Assembly (NCBI GenBank): GCA_001790315.1 | Contig: MGCE01000182.1 | Location: 8,500-23,089 of the forward strand | Direction: 5' to 3' | From: Candidatus Rokubacteria bacterium RIFCSPLOWO2_02_FULL_72_37 | GTDB taxonomy: Bacteria > Methylomirabilota > Methylomirabilia > Rokubacteriales > CSP1-6 | Length of the DNA stretch: 14,590 bases | Shown here: one piece after another, positions 1 to 7,047 of the stretch | How positions within the stretch are numbered: the stretch's first letter is position 1 | Layout: each line of letters starts with the position of its first letter | The notes under the pieces: model-generated | Databases searched by the model: none | Told to the model about the DNA's origin: nothing | Seen by the model: the letters and a program-made list of their open reading frames with translations, nothing else | Made by a program: the position numbers and the translations under genes

Positions 1-650
1 CCGAGGCGCGCCGCGAGATCCTCGCGCGCCTCGGCGGCTGGCAGCGGCCCGCCGCCGCGCCGGCCACGGTGCCAGAGGCGACCCCAGGGGCCGCCCCGCG
101 CGAGGAGACGATCGCCCGTGAGCTGACGCAGGCGACCATCATGTTCGGGCGCCAGGCGATCCGGCAGACGAATCCCGACTACTTCCCGCTGGTCGTGGCC
201 GCCTACGTGCTCGGCGGGGGCTCGACGTCGCGCCTGTACACCCGGGTGCGCGACCAGGCCGGGCTCGCGTACTCGATCTACAGCTTCGCCTCGCCGTCCC
301 GGTACGGTGCATCGTTCATCGCGGCCGCGCAGACGCGCACGGCCGAGGTCCCGCGTGTGATCGCGATGGTCCGCGAGGAGCTCGCGCGGATGGGACGCGA
401 GCCCGTGACGGAGCACGAAATCGAGCTCGCCAAGGCGTACCTGATCGGGAGCTTCCCGTTGCGGCTGGACACCTCCGGCAAGGTCGCCGATTTCGTGGTC
501 GCCGTCGAGGAGCTCGGGCTCGGCCTCGACTACGCCGACCGGTACCGGGCGCGCGTCGCGCAGGTGACAGCCGCGGATGTCCAGCGGGTGGCGAGGCAGT
601 ACTTCGCTCCGGACACCTTCAGCCGGGTGGTGGTCGGCCGGTCGCCGTGA
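1..650 (+). CDS. M16 family metallopeptidase, C-terminal part (5' end outside window)
   Basis: The frame is open from the left edge (first full codon at 3) and ends at TGA 648-650, so this is the 3' part of a longer gene; the GTG at 69 is an internal valine, not a start. The visible 215 residues match an M16C (insulinase/processing-peptidase-like) C-terminal domain: a GGGSTSRLYTRVRDQAGLAYS stretch is typical of the domain's helix and strand that help form the substrate chamber, followed by a long helical region and a closing segment (residues VARQYFAPDTFSRVVVG). The zinc-binding HxxEH motif lies in the N-terminal half of such proteins and cannot be seen here, so this copy may be the catalytic subunit or the non-catalytic partner. 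M16 proteins of this kind usually act in the periplasm or envelope. The stop overlaps the next start (GTGA, 647-650), so the two are very likely co-transcribed. Confidence 0.88.
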   Translation, partial: EARREILARLGGWQRPAAAPATVPEATPGAAPREETIARELTQATIMFGRQAIRQTNPDYFPLVVAAYVLGGGSTSRLYTRVRDQAGLAYSIYSFASPSRYGASFIAAAQTRTAEVPRVIAMVREELARMGREPVTEHEIELAKAYLIGSFPLRLDTSGKVADFVVAVEELGLGLDYADRYRARVAQVTAADVQRVARQYFAPDTFSRVVVGRSP

Positions 651-1222
651 GCGCGGCGCTCGCCTCCCGGCTCGCCCTCGTCCTGCTCCTCGTCGTCGCA
701 GCACCGGTCTCCGGGGCGTCGCTCGCGCTCCCACCCGGCGAGCGCGCCAGGGCCGTGCAGGTCGGTGCCCGCTCGGTCACCCAGGAAGCCTTCGATCGCG
801 AGTGGCGGGTCGCGAACGCAGCGGGTGACAGCCTGATCGTGCTCACCCCGTTCCATCGGCTGGTCCTGGCGGCGCGGAACGCCGCGTTCAAGAACGAGAC
901 GCTCAAGCCGGGCGAGGCCGACCGTATCCTGAAGGCGCACGGGGAGCGCGTCGTGATCTGGGCGAGCCTGCACGGCACCCGCGCCGACTTCGCCCGCTAC
1001 TACACCCCCCGCCTCATCGCGGGCGACCGCGAGATCGAGCCGAGCTTCGTCCAGAACGAGCGCACCGCGCAGCGGGAAGATGGCGGCCGCTACCGGGCAC
1101 GGTGTGTGTACGGTTTTCCGATCCGCGACCTCACCGGAACCCAGCGGCTGCACCTCGTGGTCCGGGACGCCGACGGCCACGACGTGAGCCGATTCACGAT
1201 CGATCTGTCCACGATGCGCTGA
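647..1222 (+). CDS. secreted/periplasmic protein of unknown function
   Basis: 191 residues from GTG 647, which overlaps the stop of the M16 gene. The N-terminus looks like a Sec signal peptide: Arg8, a hydrophobic core at about residues 9-19 (LALVLLLVVAA), and a possible cleavage after SGA at about residue 24. The mature part is mixed charged and hydrophobic, with one cysteine, and I recognise no family motif. The C-terminal third (VYGFPIRDLTG, then LHLVVRDADG and SRFTIDL) reads like alternating beta strands, so a beta-sandwich fold is possible. No lipobox cysteine is present, so a soluble periplasmic protein is more likely than a lipoprotein. Position between a periplasmic-type protease and a membrane protein suggests an envelope role; this is inference. 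The function is unknown. Confidence 0.75.
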   Translation: MSAALASRLALVLLLVVAAPVSGASLALPPGERARAVQVGARSVTQEAFDREWRVANAAGDSLIVLTPFHRLVLAARNAAFKNETLKPGEADRILKAHGERVVIWASLHGTRADFARYYTPRLIAGDREIEPSFVQNERTAQREDGGRYRARCVYGFPIRDLTGTQRLHLVVRDADGHDVSRFTIDLSTMR

Positions 1223-1227
1223 AGGAG
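1221..1227 (+). promoter_or_regulatory. ribosome binding site deciding the 1234 start
   Basis: GAAGGAG lies 6 bases before GTG 1234. The open frame runs upstream to 1102 inside the previous gene, but no other start in it has such a site, so the membrane protein is taken to begin at 1234. Confidence 0.7.
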
Positions 1228-1233
1228 CGCGCG

Positions 1234-2085
1234 GTGAAGCGGCACGGGTGGGTGGGGCTCGGTGTCATCGTCGTCGCCGAGGCGTTGCTGTTCGCCGGGG
1301 CGCCGATCGTCGGGCGATGGTTCACGCCGCTCGTGTGGACGGGCTACGTCCTCGTCGCGGACGCCCTGGTCGCTCGGCTCTGCGGCCGCTCGTACCTCAC
1401 GACGGACCGGCTCGAGGGGGTGCTGGTCGCGCTCGTCTCCATCGCCGCCTGGTGGCTCTTCGAGTGGTACAACGCGCCTCGGTTCTGGCGCGGCGGCGAC
1501 GACCTCCGCGGCCTCTGGTGGCAATACCACGCGATGGAGCCGAATCTCCTCCTGCGGCGGCTCGGATACGATTGGGCCTTCGCGACGATCTTCCCGGCGC
1601 TCTTCCTCACGGCCGCCGTGCTCCGTGCGCGCGTATTCTCCTGGGTGCGCGTCGCCCCGTGGCGTCCGTCCCCCGCGTGCCTCCAGGTCGCGATCGCCGC
1701 GGGGGTCGTCGCCGTGGCGCTGCCCCTCCTCGTGGTGTCGTCGTGGCTGGTCCCGCTCGTCTGGACGGGATTCGCGCTGCTCCTGGAGCCGATCAATCAC
1801 CGGCGCGGCCGCCCCTCCTGGCTCACCGCGCTCGCGCGCGGGGATGCCTCGCTGCTCTGTGCCCTGCTCTCAGCGGGCGCGATCTGCGGCGTGCTCTGGG
1901 AGTTCTGGAACTACTGGGCGCTGACGCGGTGGACGTATTCGGTGCCGTACGCCGGCGGCGTGAAGATCTTCGAGATGCCCGTGCTCGGCTACCTCGGGTT
2001 CCCGTTCTTCGCGCTCGAGTGCTTCGCGATCTACCACTGGGTGCGGGGCCTGCTCGGTGCCACGGACGCGCCGGGCGTCGTCTGA
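1234..2085 (+). CDS. multi-pass membrane protein with internal duplication
   Basis: 283 residues from GTG 1234; TGA at 2083-2085. About seven or eight hydrophobic stretches are visible (for example around residues 8-26, 32-47, 63-76, 115-130, 151-168, 172-185, 206-222 and 258-275), so it is an integral inner-membrane protein. It is rich in tryptophan and has two similar halves: PLVWTGYVLVAD at 32-43 matches PLVWTGFALLLE at 174-185, and LFEWYN at 75-80 matches LWEFWNYW at 221-228. Each half then has a W-Y-rich loop and a LGY motif (LGYDWAF near 110; VLGYLGFPFF near 253). No transport, cyclase or enzymatic signature is certain; the two-repeat architecture is loosely reminiscent of small membrane enzymes or lycopene-cyclase-like folds, but I would not assign one. 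It starts 11 bases after the upstream stop, so it belongs to the M16/secreted-protein unit. Confidence 0.8.
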   Translation: MKRHGWVGLGVIVVAEALLFAGAPIVGRWFTPLVWTGYVLVADALVARLCGRSYLTTDRLEGVLVALVSIAAWWLFEWYNAPRFWRGGDDLRGLWWQYHAMEPNLLLRRLGYDWAFATIFPALFLTAAVLRARVFSWVRVAPWRPSPACLQVAIAAGVVAVALPLLVVSSWLVPLVWTGFALLLEPINHRRGRPSWLTALARGDASLLCALLSAGAICGVLWEFWNYWALTRWTYSVPYAGGVKIFEMPVLGYLGFPFFALECFAIYHWVRGLLGATDAPGVV

Positions 2086-2091
2086 CCACGT

Positions 2092-2113
2092 GGGGGGCCC
2101 CGACATGCCCCCC
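2092..2113 (+). terminator. possible GC hairpin after the membrane protein gene
   Basis: GGGGGGC at 2092-2098 can pair with GCCCCCC at 2107-2113 around an 8-base loop, beginning six bases after the stop codon. It has no T-tract, so it is only a possible terminator, and it grades into the C-tract that follows. Confidence 0.35.
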
Positions 2114-2177
2114 CCCATCCCGACCCCCGCACATCCCCACATGCCCCCCCAGCCCCCCCAATTTCCCGCACACCCCC
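2103..2177 (+). repeat. extreme C-tract (G-quadruplex potential on minus strand)
   Basis: About 75 bases with eight cytosine runs of 9, 3, 5, 4, 7, 7, 3 and 5, separated by short spacers. The unit ACATG followed by a C run occurs twice (from 2103 and from 2139). The minus strand therefore carries many closely spaced G-runs, more than enough to fold as a G-quadruplex, and the plus strand could form an i-motif. It is non-coding and lies in the largest intergenic gap of the window (2086-2305). Slipped replication or sequencing error in run lengths is possible. Confidence 0.7.
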
Positions 2178-2219
2178 AACGCTCGGCGCGCCACCGCAAC
2201 GCCGCGGCACGCCTCGACG

Positions 2220-2246
2220 CCTCGACAGGCTCCTCGGAGGTCGAGG
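2220..2246 (+). repeat. inverted repeat overlapping the -35 region of the qor promoter
   Basis: CCTCGAC (2220-2226) and GTCGAGG (2240-2246) are perfect inverted repeats; inside them CTC (2230-2232) pairs with GAG (2237-2239). It could be an operator, since it covers where a -35 element for the -10 at 2263 would sit, or an RNA hairpin of read-through transcripts. Confidence 0.4.
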
Positions 2247-2259
2247 GGGCGCGCTCCGG

Positions 2260-2268
2260 TGCTATAAT
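2260..2268 (+). promoter_or_regulatory. extended -10 promoter element
   Basis: TGCTATAAT is a perfect extended -10 (TGn plus TATAAT at 2263-2268). No good -35 is seen 17 bases upstream, which extended -10 promoters do not strictly need. Transcription would start near 2275 and give a leader of about 30 bases before the ATG at 2306, driving the oxidoreductase and acyl-CoA synthetase. Confidence 0.65.
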
Positions 2269-2305
2269 CCGCGCGCACAAGCCGGACCGAATGGAGGCCG
2301 AACCG

Positions 2306-3274
2306 ATGAAAGCCGTCCGCGTGCATGCTCCCGGTGGCCCCGAGGTCATGAAATACGAGGATGTCGCCGCGCCGACGCCGAAGGCCGGCGAGGCGCTCGT
2401 CAAGGTCGACGCGGCCGGGCTCAACTACATCGACGTCTACTTCCGGACCGGGCAGTACAAGGTGGAGTTCCCGGTCACGCTCGGCATGGAGGCGGGGGGC
2501 ACCGTCACCGCGGTCGGCCCGGGTGTGACCGAGGTGAAACCGGGCGACAAGGTCGCGTACACCGGCGTGCCGGGCGCGTACGCGGAGCTCGCCGCGGTGG
2601 CGGCGCAGCGGCTCGTGGTGCTCCCGGCGGGTGTCAGCACCAGGCAGGGCGCCGCGGCGATGCTCCAGGGGATGACCGCCCACTACCTCGCGTGCTCGAC
2701 CTGGCCGCTCAAGAGCGGCGACACGTGCCTGGTCCACGCGGCGGCAGGCGGCGTCGGACTCCTCCTGTGCCAGATCGCGCGGATGCGCGGGGCGCGCGTG
2801 ATCGGCACCGTGTCCACCGAGGAAAAAGCCAAGCTCGCGCGGGGGGCCGGCGCCCACGAGGTCATCCTCTACACGACACAGGACTTCGAGGCCGAGGTGA
2901 AGCGACTCACCGGCGGCAAGGGAGTGCAGGTCGTGTACGACTCGGTCGGCAAGACGACGTTCGACAAGGGCTTCAATTGCCTGGCGGCGCGCGGCATGAT
3001 GGTGCTCTACGGGCAGTCGAGCGGACCCGTCGGCATGTTCGATCCCCAGGTGCTGAACCAGAAGGGCTCTGTCTGCCTCACGCGACCCAGCCTCTTCCAC
3101 TACGTGGCGACGCGGGCTGAATTGCTGGAGCGGGCCGGCGAAGTCCTCGGCTGGATCCACGACGGCAGGCTCAAGCTCCGGACCGAGCTCGAGTTCCCGC
3201 TGAAGGACGCGGCCGAGGCCCACCGGGCGCTCGAGGGGCGTCGGACGACCGGCAAGGTCCTGCTGATTCCGTGA
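2306..3274 (+). CDS. qorA: NADPH:quinone oxidoreductase (zinc-independent MDR family)
   Basis: 322 residues, close to the roughly 325 of E. coli QorA. The start is ATG 2306, with GGAGG at 2293-2297 eight bases upstream; an in-frame ATG at 2291 would add five residues but has no better site. The protein belongs to the medium-chain dehydrogenase/reductase superfamily: an N-terminal GroES-like domain (about 1-120) with the quinone-reductase signature around LNYIDVYFRTGQY (39-51), then a Rossmann domain with the nucleotide loop AAAGGVG at 145-151. The cysteines and histidines that bind catalytic zinc in alcohol dehydrogenases are absent. Members reduce quinones or other activated carbonyls with NADPH in the cytoplasm; the true substrate here is not visible. 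It has its own strong promoter, and its stop overlaps the next start (GTGA 3271-3274), coupling it to the acyl-CoA synthetase. Confidence 0.9.
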   Translation: MKAVRVHAPGGPEVMKYEDVAAPTPKAGEALVKVDAAGLNYIDVYFRTGQYKVEFPVTLGMEAGGTVTAVGPGVTEVKPGDKVAYTGVPGAYAELAAVAAQRLVVLPAGVSTRQGAAAMLQGMTAHYLACSTWPLKSGDTCLVHAAAGGVGLLLCQIARMRGARVIGTVSTEEKAKLARGAGAHEVILYTTQDFEAEVKRLTGGKGVQVVYDSVGKTTFDKGFNCLAARGMMVLYGQSSGPVGMFDPQVLNQKGSVCLTRPSLFHYVATRAELLERAGEVLGWIHDGRLKLRTELEFPLKDAAEAHRALEGRRTTGKVLLIP

Positions 3275-4737
3275 ACGTCGCGCAGCTCCTCGAGGCGTCG
3301 GCGCGCTACCACGCGGAGCGGCCGGCGCTCGTCGCGGGGAATCGGCGCTTCACCTACCGCGAGCTCGACGACACCTGCTCGGTCCTCGCCGGCCGGCTCC
3401 GGAGGCTCGGCCTCCAGCCGGGCGATCGGCTCGGCGTGCACCTGCCGAACTCGGCGGAGTTCGTGCTCGTGTACTACGCCGCGCAGAAGCTCGGCGTCGT
3501 GCCGCTCTCGCTCAACGTCACGTACGCGGCCGAGGAGATCGCGTACATCGTCGGCGACGCCGCGCCCAAGGCCGTGATCACCGCGGCCGGCGTCGCCGGC
3601 AACCTCCCGCCGCGCGCCAGGATGCCCGGCGTGCGCCACGTGCTGGACGCCGACGAGCTCGCGTCCCTCGCGGGCGACGGGCCTGCGCGCGCACTTGACC
3701 TCGATCGCGAGGCGACCGCGGCGGTCCTGTACACGTCGGCGACGACGGGACGTCCGAAGGGCGTGATGCTCAGCCACGCCAACATCGTGTCCAACGCCCA
3801 CGCGACCGTCCATCACCTCCGCATGGTGCCCGACGACCGCGGGCTCTGCGCCGTGCCCATGTTCCACTGCTTCGGCCAGAACTTCGTCATGAACGCGCTG
3901 ATCACCGCGGGCGGCCTGCTCGTCGTTCAGGAGCGGTTCGTTCCCGACCAGTTCACCGAGGCGGTGGCGCACCACCGGATCACACTGCTCTACGGTGTGC
4001 CGACGATGTACATCCTCTTCCTCTCCATGGACCGGACGCCCGACTTTTCGTCGGTGCGGATCTTTTTCTCCGCGGCCGCGACACTGCCCACCGACGTCGA
4101 GCGCCGGTGGAGCGAGCGCTACGGGTTGCCGGTCGCGCAGGGGTACGGCCTCACGGAGTGCTCGCCGTTCGCGGCCTGGAATCACGATTACGCGATCCGT
4201 CCCGGCTCGGTCGGCACGCCGATCGAGAATGTCGAGATGCGGGTGGTCGACGGCGAGGGACGCGAGGTGGCGGAGGGCGAGCTGGGAGAGATCCTCATCA
4301 AGGGCCCGAACGTCATGAAGGGCTACTTCAACAATCCCGCGGCCACCGCCGAGGCGGTCCGCGACGGCTGGCTCCACTCGGGCGACATCGGCTACCGTGA
4401 CGCCGACGGCTACTACTACCTCGTCGATCGCGTGAAGGACATGATCAACGTGGCCGGCTTCAAGGTGTTCCCCCGCGAGGTCGAGGAGGTGCTCTATCGC
4501 CACGCGGCCGTCAAGGAAGCCGCGGTCGTCGGGGTGCCGGACCCGGTCCGGGGTGAAGCGGTCAAGGCCTTCGTCGTTCTCCACACGGCGCAGGCGGCGA
4601 CCGTCGAGGCGCTGCAGGCGGTGTGCCGCGGCGCCGTCGCCGCGTACAAGGTGCCGGAGACTATCGAGTTCGTCGCCGCGCTCCCCAAGAGCCCGATAGG
4701 CAAGATCTTGAAGAAGGAGCTCCGTCGCCCGCGCTGA
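3271..4737 (+). CDS. AMP-forming acyl-CoA synthetase / fatty-acid-CoA ligase
   Basis: 488 residues from GTG 3271, full length for a compact ANL-superfamily enzyme. It would activate a carboxylic acid with ATP to an acyl-adenylate, then transfer it to CoA. Motifs in order: P-loop-like YTSATTGRPKG at 154-164, SAAATLP at 267-273, GYGLTE at 291-296, the HSGDIG aspartate at 372, the hinge/ribose segment DRVKDMINVAGFKVFPREVE at 386-405, and the C-terminal PIGKIL with the adenylation lysine K478. The one deviation is Ala157, where most members have Gly (TSGTTG). The closest functional class looks like medium/long-chain fatty-acyl-CoA ligases, but the acid cannot be read from sequence. Coupling to the quinone oxidoreductase suggests work on the same carbon source; this is inference. 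Confidence 0.9.
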   Translation: MNVAQLLEASARYHAERPALVAGNRRFTYRELDDTCSVLAGRLRRLGLQPGDRLGVHLPNSAEFVLVYYAAQKLGVVPLSLNVTYAAEEIAYIVGDAAPKAVITAAGVAGNLPPRARMPGVRHVLDADELASLAGDGPARALDLDREATAAVLYTSATTGRPKGVMLSHANIVSNAHATVHHLRMVPDDRGLCAVPMFHCFGQNFVMNALITAGGLLVVQERFVPDQFTEAVAHHRITLLYGVPTMYILFLSMDRTPDFSSVRIFFSAAATLPTDVERRWSERYGLPVAQGYGLTECSPFAAWNHDYAIRPGSVGTPIENVEMRVVDGEGREVAEGELGEILIKGPNVMKGYFNNPAATAEAVRDGWLHSGDIGYRDADGYYYLVDRVKDMINVAGFKVFPREVEEVLYRHAAVKEAAVVGVPDPVRGEAVKAFVVLHTAQAATVEALQAVCRGAVAAYKVPETIEFVAALPKSPIGKILKKELRRPR

Positions 4738-4758
4738 CCTGCCCAGTTCTTGGCCAGG
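4738..4758 (+). terminator. possible hairpin directly after the acyl-CoA synthetase stop
   Basis: CCTGCCCA (4738-4745) pairs with TGGCCAGG (4751-4758) with one C-C mismatch and a 5-base loop. No T-tract follows. A second pair, ACGGTCG (4764-4770) and CGACCGT (4795-4801), lies just downstream. Either could help end transcription of the qor operon. The rest of the 167-base gap up to 4904 shows only a short T-run near 4820 and no convincing promoter. Confidence 0.35.
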
Positions 4759-4892
4759 CTGACACGGTCGGCACGGCGCGAAGAGCGGCCGACACGACCG
4801 TCCCATCCGGAATGCTGTGTTTTTCTTGTCCTCCCACGTTGGCCTCACTCTTGCTCACGCTCGGGCAAGCGATCGATCGGCTTTGCCAGTCC

Positions 4893-4900
4893 AGGAGGTG
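4893..4900 (+). promoter_or_regulatory. strong Shine-Dalgarno deciding the 4905 start
   Basis: AGGAGGTG is a near-perfect anti-16S complement; the AGGAGG core ends 6 bases before ATG 4905. It fixes the start of the Tim44-like gene although the frame is open well upstream. Confidence 0.75.
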
Positions 4901-4904
4901 GACC

Positions 4905-5387
4905 ATGGCGCACTTCTCCGCGTCGGCGCCCTCCATGCACAGGCGGCGCAACAGAACGATGCGCACGACGATCCAGTCGTTCGACCGCGCGAGCCTGGCC
5001 GCCGCGGCGCGGGCGCTGTTCATCGGCGTGCAGAACGGCCTCGCCCTGCGGGACATGGGTATGCTCCGCAATCGCGTGACGCCCGAGATGCACGCGGCGC
5101 TCCAGGCGCGCTGCGATCAGCTGCGCGCTGCGAAGCAGTCGAACCGCATCGAGAAGATCGACATCACGAGCGCGGCGGTCGAGGACGCGTGGGAGGAGCG
5201 TGACCGCGAGTTCGCGACCGTGCGGCTCTGTGGCACGCTCTTCGATTACACGGTCGACGATGCCACCGGGACGGTGCTCGATGGCTCGAAGACCGCCGCG
5301 CAGCGCTTCGAGGAGCGCTGGACGTTCGTGCGGGCCGCCGACGCCCGAGCGTGGAGGCTCGCCGGGATCGACGGATCGGTGAGCTAG
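4905..5387 (+). CDS. Tim44-like domain protein, soluble form
   Basis: 160 residues from ATG 4905. Residues about 25-157 match a Tim44-like domain (also found in bacterial TimA-type proteins and mitochondrial mL45): a helical N-terminal part with LFIGVQNGLALRDMG (38-52) and VTPEMHAAL (58-66), then a curved-sheet part with FDYTVDDATGTVLDGS (113-128) and the hallmark RFEERWTFVR (134-143) and AWRLAGID (149-156). Family members bind membranes or partner proteins in the large pocket of this fold. Many bacterial ones have an N-terminal signal or membrane anchor plus a Gly-rich linker; here those are missing, replaced by about 20 basic, polar residues (MHRRRNRTMR), so it is probably cytoplasmic or peripherally membrane-bound. 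The stop overlaps a possible -10 for the AsmA-like gene 24 bases on. Its role in this organism is unknown. Confidence 0.82.
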   Translation: MAHFSASAPSMHRRRNRTMRTTIQSFDRASLAAAARALFIGVQNGLALRDMGMLRNRVTPEMHAALQARCDQLRAAKQSNRIEKIDITSAAVEDAWEERDREFATVRLCGTLFDYTVDDATGTVLDGSKTAAQRFEERWTFVRAADARAWRLAGIDGSVS

Positions 5388-5390
5388 AAT
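5385..5390 (+). promoter_or_regulatory. possible -10 element before the AsmA-like gene
   Basis: TAGAAT sits 21 bases before ATG 5412 and includes the stop codon of the upstream gene. No -35 is evident and the leader would be very short, so co-transcription with the Tim44-like gene is equally likely. GGAGGTG at 5397-5403 is the ribosome binding site. Confidence 0.3.
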
Positions 5391-5411
5391 ACGGGCGGAG
5401 GTGCGACCTGG

Positions 5412-7043
5412 ATGAAGTGGCTCCTGGGCATCACCGGGGCGGTCGTCTTGCTGCTGATCGCCGCGGCCCTCGTCCTCCCGCTCCTCGTTGACACGCCGCA
5501 CGTCCAGGGACTGATCGCAGAAAGCGCCGCGCAGGCGCTCGGTCGGCCCGTGAAGTTCGCCTCGCTGTCGATCGCGCTGCTCCCGCTGCCCGCCGTCGAG
5601 CTCAGGCGGCTCGAAGTGGCCGACGATCCCGCGTTCGGTCCGGCGCCCTTCCTCAGCCTCGAGACCGGACGCTTGCGCCTCCGCCTGCGCCCGCTCCTCG
5701 TCGGTCGCGTGGAATTCGGAGAGCTGCTCCTCGATCGGCCGACGATCGCGCTCGTCCGGCGCGCCGACGGGCGGTGGAACGTGGCCAGCCTCGGGGGAGG
5801 CGCGCCCGAGGCCCGCGGCCCGGCGCGGACAGGACGAGGGAGCGGCGGCACGGGGGGCTTGCCGTCGGGGGCGGTCGTATCGACCTTCGGCTCGCGCCTC
5901 AGGATCGAGCGGGGCAGCGTGACCTACACGTCGAGGGCGGCGCGCACGGCGGCGACGCCGTGGCGCCTCGAGGATCTCGATCTGACCGTCAGTGAGCGCG
6001 GCTCGGCGCTCGCCTTCGAGGGAGGAGCGCGGCTCGCGCCCGGGGCTCTCGTGGCGCGGATCCGCGACGGTCGGCTCGCGCTCGATGGGCGGGGCCTGCT
6101 CGAAGCGCCGCTCTCGGCGCACGTGAGCCTCGACGGCAAGGACCTCGGCGGGCTCGTGGCGGCCGCCGCGGCGCCGACGGTCGAGGTCGCAGGGGCGCTG
6201 CGGGGGACGCTTGCCGTGACGGGCACGCTCGGGTCGCCCCGCGCGGTGGGCGACCTCGAGGTCGCGAGTCTCAGGCTCACGCACACGAACGCCGCGTGTC
6301 CGGAGCCCAAGCGGCGCACGCTCGCGCTCGAGGGCCTCAAGGTTGCCGCCGCCTGGCAGAATGCCCGCTTCACCGGTCAGCCCGTCACGGCGCGTCTCGG
6401 CGGTGGCACGATCACGGCGGGCATCACGACCATCCACGACGCCGACATGCGCGTGCGGATCACCGATCTCTCGATCCGGGCGCTGCCCGTCGAGCGCGTC
6501 CTCGTCGACTTCCTCTGTCGAGGCTACGCGATCGCGGGTCCGCTCGATCTCACGGGGACGGCCGCGTTCGCCGCAGCGGACCCGCGTGGCACGCTCTCCG
6601 GCGCCGGCCGGCTCCACGTCGGTCCCGGTCGCATCGTGGGCGAGCAGGCGCTCCGGCTGGCGGACCGGATGCTGCGGGTGGGCGGGGCCGTCTCGTCGCT
6701 CCTCGGCGCCGACGCGCCCGCCCGGCCCGCCGCCTCGCCGACCGAGTTCGAGTCGATCACGGGCACCTATCAGATCGCGAACGGCGTGGTGACCACGCGG
6801 GACCTGGTGTACACGAGTCGGGTGATGAAGGTCGCAGTCGCGGGCGACTACGCGCTGAGCACCGGGCTCGTGAATCTCACGCTGCTCGTGAGCCACGGGC
6901 GCGGCGACGTGAAGGCGGTCGTCAGCGGTCCCACCGCGTCGCCCTCCATCCGCGTCCTATCCTCCTCGCTCCTCCGTGACGTGGATCCGAAGAGGGCCGA
7001 GAGCGGCCTGCAGGAACTCCTCCGTCGGTTCCGGCGCCAATGA
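5412..7043 (+). CDS. AsmA-like envelope protein
   Basis: 543 residues from ATG 5412, with GGAGGTG eight bases upstream. It has a single N-terminal membrane helix (about residues 4-26, WLLGITGAVVLLLIAAALVL), then the AsmA opening pattern: a helix ending in ALGRPVKF (42-49) followed by repeated beta strands (SIALLPLPAVELRRLEVAD; LRLRLRPLLVGRVEFGELLLDRPTIAL). A Gly/Arg-rich linker is at about 128-155. The C-terminus (TGLVNLTLLVSHGRGDVKAVVSGPTASPSIRV) matches the AsmA_2-type end domain. Relatives (AsmA, TamB, YhdP, YicH) are inner-membrane anchored, periplasmic beta-groove proteins thought to carry phospholipids to the outer membrane, which implies a two-membrane envelope. At 543 residues it is in the usual range for short AsmA members. 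It converges on the methyltransferase gene with only 4 bases between the stops. Confidence 0.87.
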   Translation: MKWLLGITGAVVLLLIAAALVLPLLVDTPHVQGLIAESAAQALGRPVKFASLSIALLPLPAVELRRLEVADDPAFGPAPFLSLETGRLRLRLRPLLVGRVEFGELLLDRPTIALVRRADGRWNVASLGGGAPEARGPARTGRGSGGTGGLPSGAVVSTFGSRLRIERGSVTYTSRAARTAATPWRLEDLDLTVSERGSALAFEGGARLAPGALVARIRDGRLALDGRGLLEAPLSAHVSLDGKDLGGLVAAAAAPTVEVAGALRGTLAVTGTLGSPRAVGDLEVASLRLTHTNAACPEPKRRTLALEGLKVAAAWQNARFTGQPVTARLGGGTITAGITTIHDADMRVRITDLSIRALPVERVLVDFLCRGYAIAGPLDLTGTAAFAAADPRGTLSGAGRLHVGPGRIVGEQALRLADRMLRVGGAVSSLLGADAPARPAASPTEFESITGTYQIANGVVTTRDLVYTSRVMKVAVAGDYALSTGLVNLTLLVSHGRGDVKAVVSGPTASPSIRVLSSSLLRDVDPKRAESGLQELLRRFRRQ

Positions 7044-7047
7044 GCCG

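Noticed and set aside
69..650. GTG at 69 as the start of a 193-residue protein
   Set aside because: The frame continues to the left edge and the domain needs the upstream half, so this is an internal valine of a truncated M16 gene.
2103..2177. CRISPR-like or tandem repeat array
   Set aside because: The C-runs vary in length and the spacers are only a few bases; there are no regular repeat and spacer units and no cas genes.
1823..3223. 466-residue open frame on the minus strand across the C-tract and qor
   Set aside because: It runs through the non-coding C-tract and gives Gly-rich nonsense there; no motif supports it.
4764..4801. Intrinsic terminator with ACGGTCG/CGACCGT stem and the T-run near 4820
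   Set aside because: The loop is 24 bases and the T-run is about 20 bases beyond the stem, too far for a classical terminator. It is only mentioned as a possible structure.
3100..4848. 582-residue open frame on the minus strand opposite the acyl-CoA synthetase
   Set aside because: No domain recognisable, composition typical of an antisense shadow; the synthetase is unambiguous.
4845..6896. 683-residue open frame on the minus strand opposite the Tim44-like and AsmA-like genes
   Set aside because: Composition is dominated by Arg, Glu, Gly, His and Asp with no hydrophobic core or family motif, as expected when a GC-rich gene is read on its opposite strand. The plus-strand genes have clear domains.
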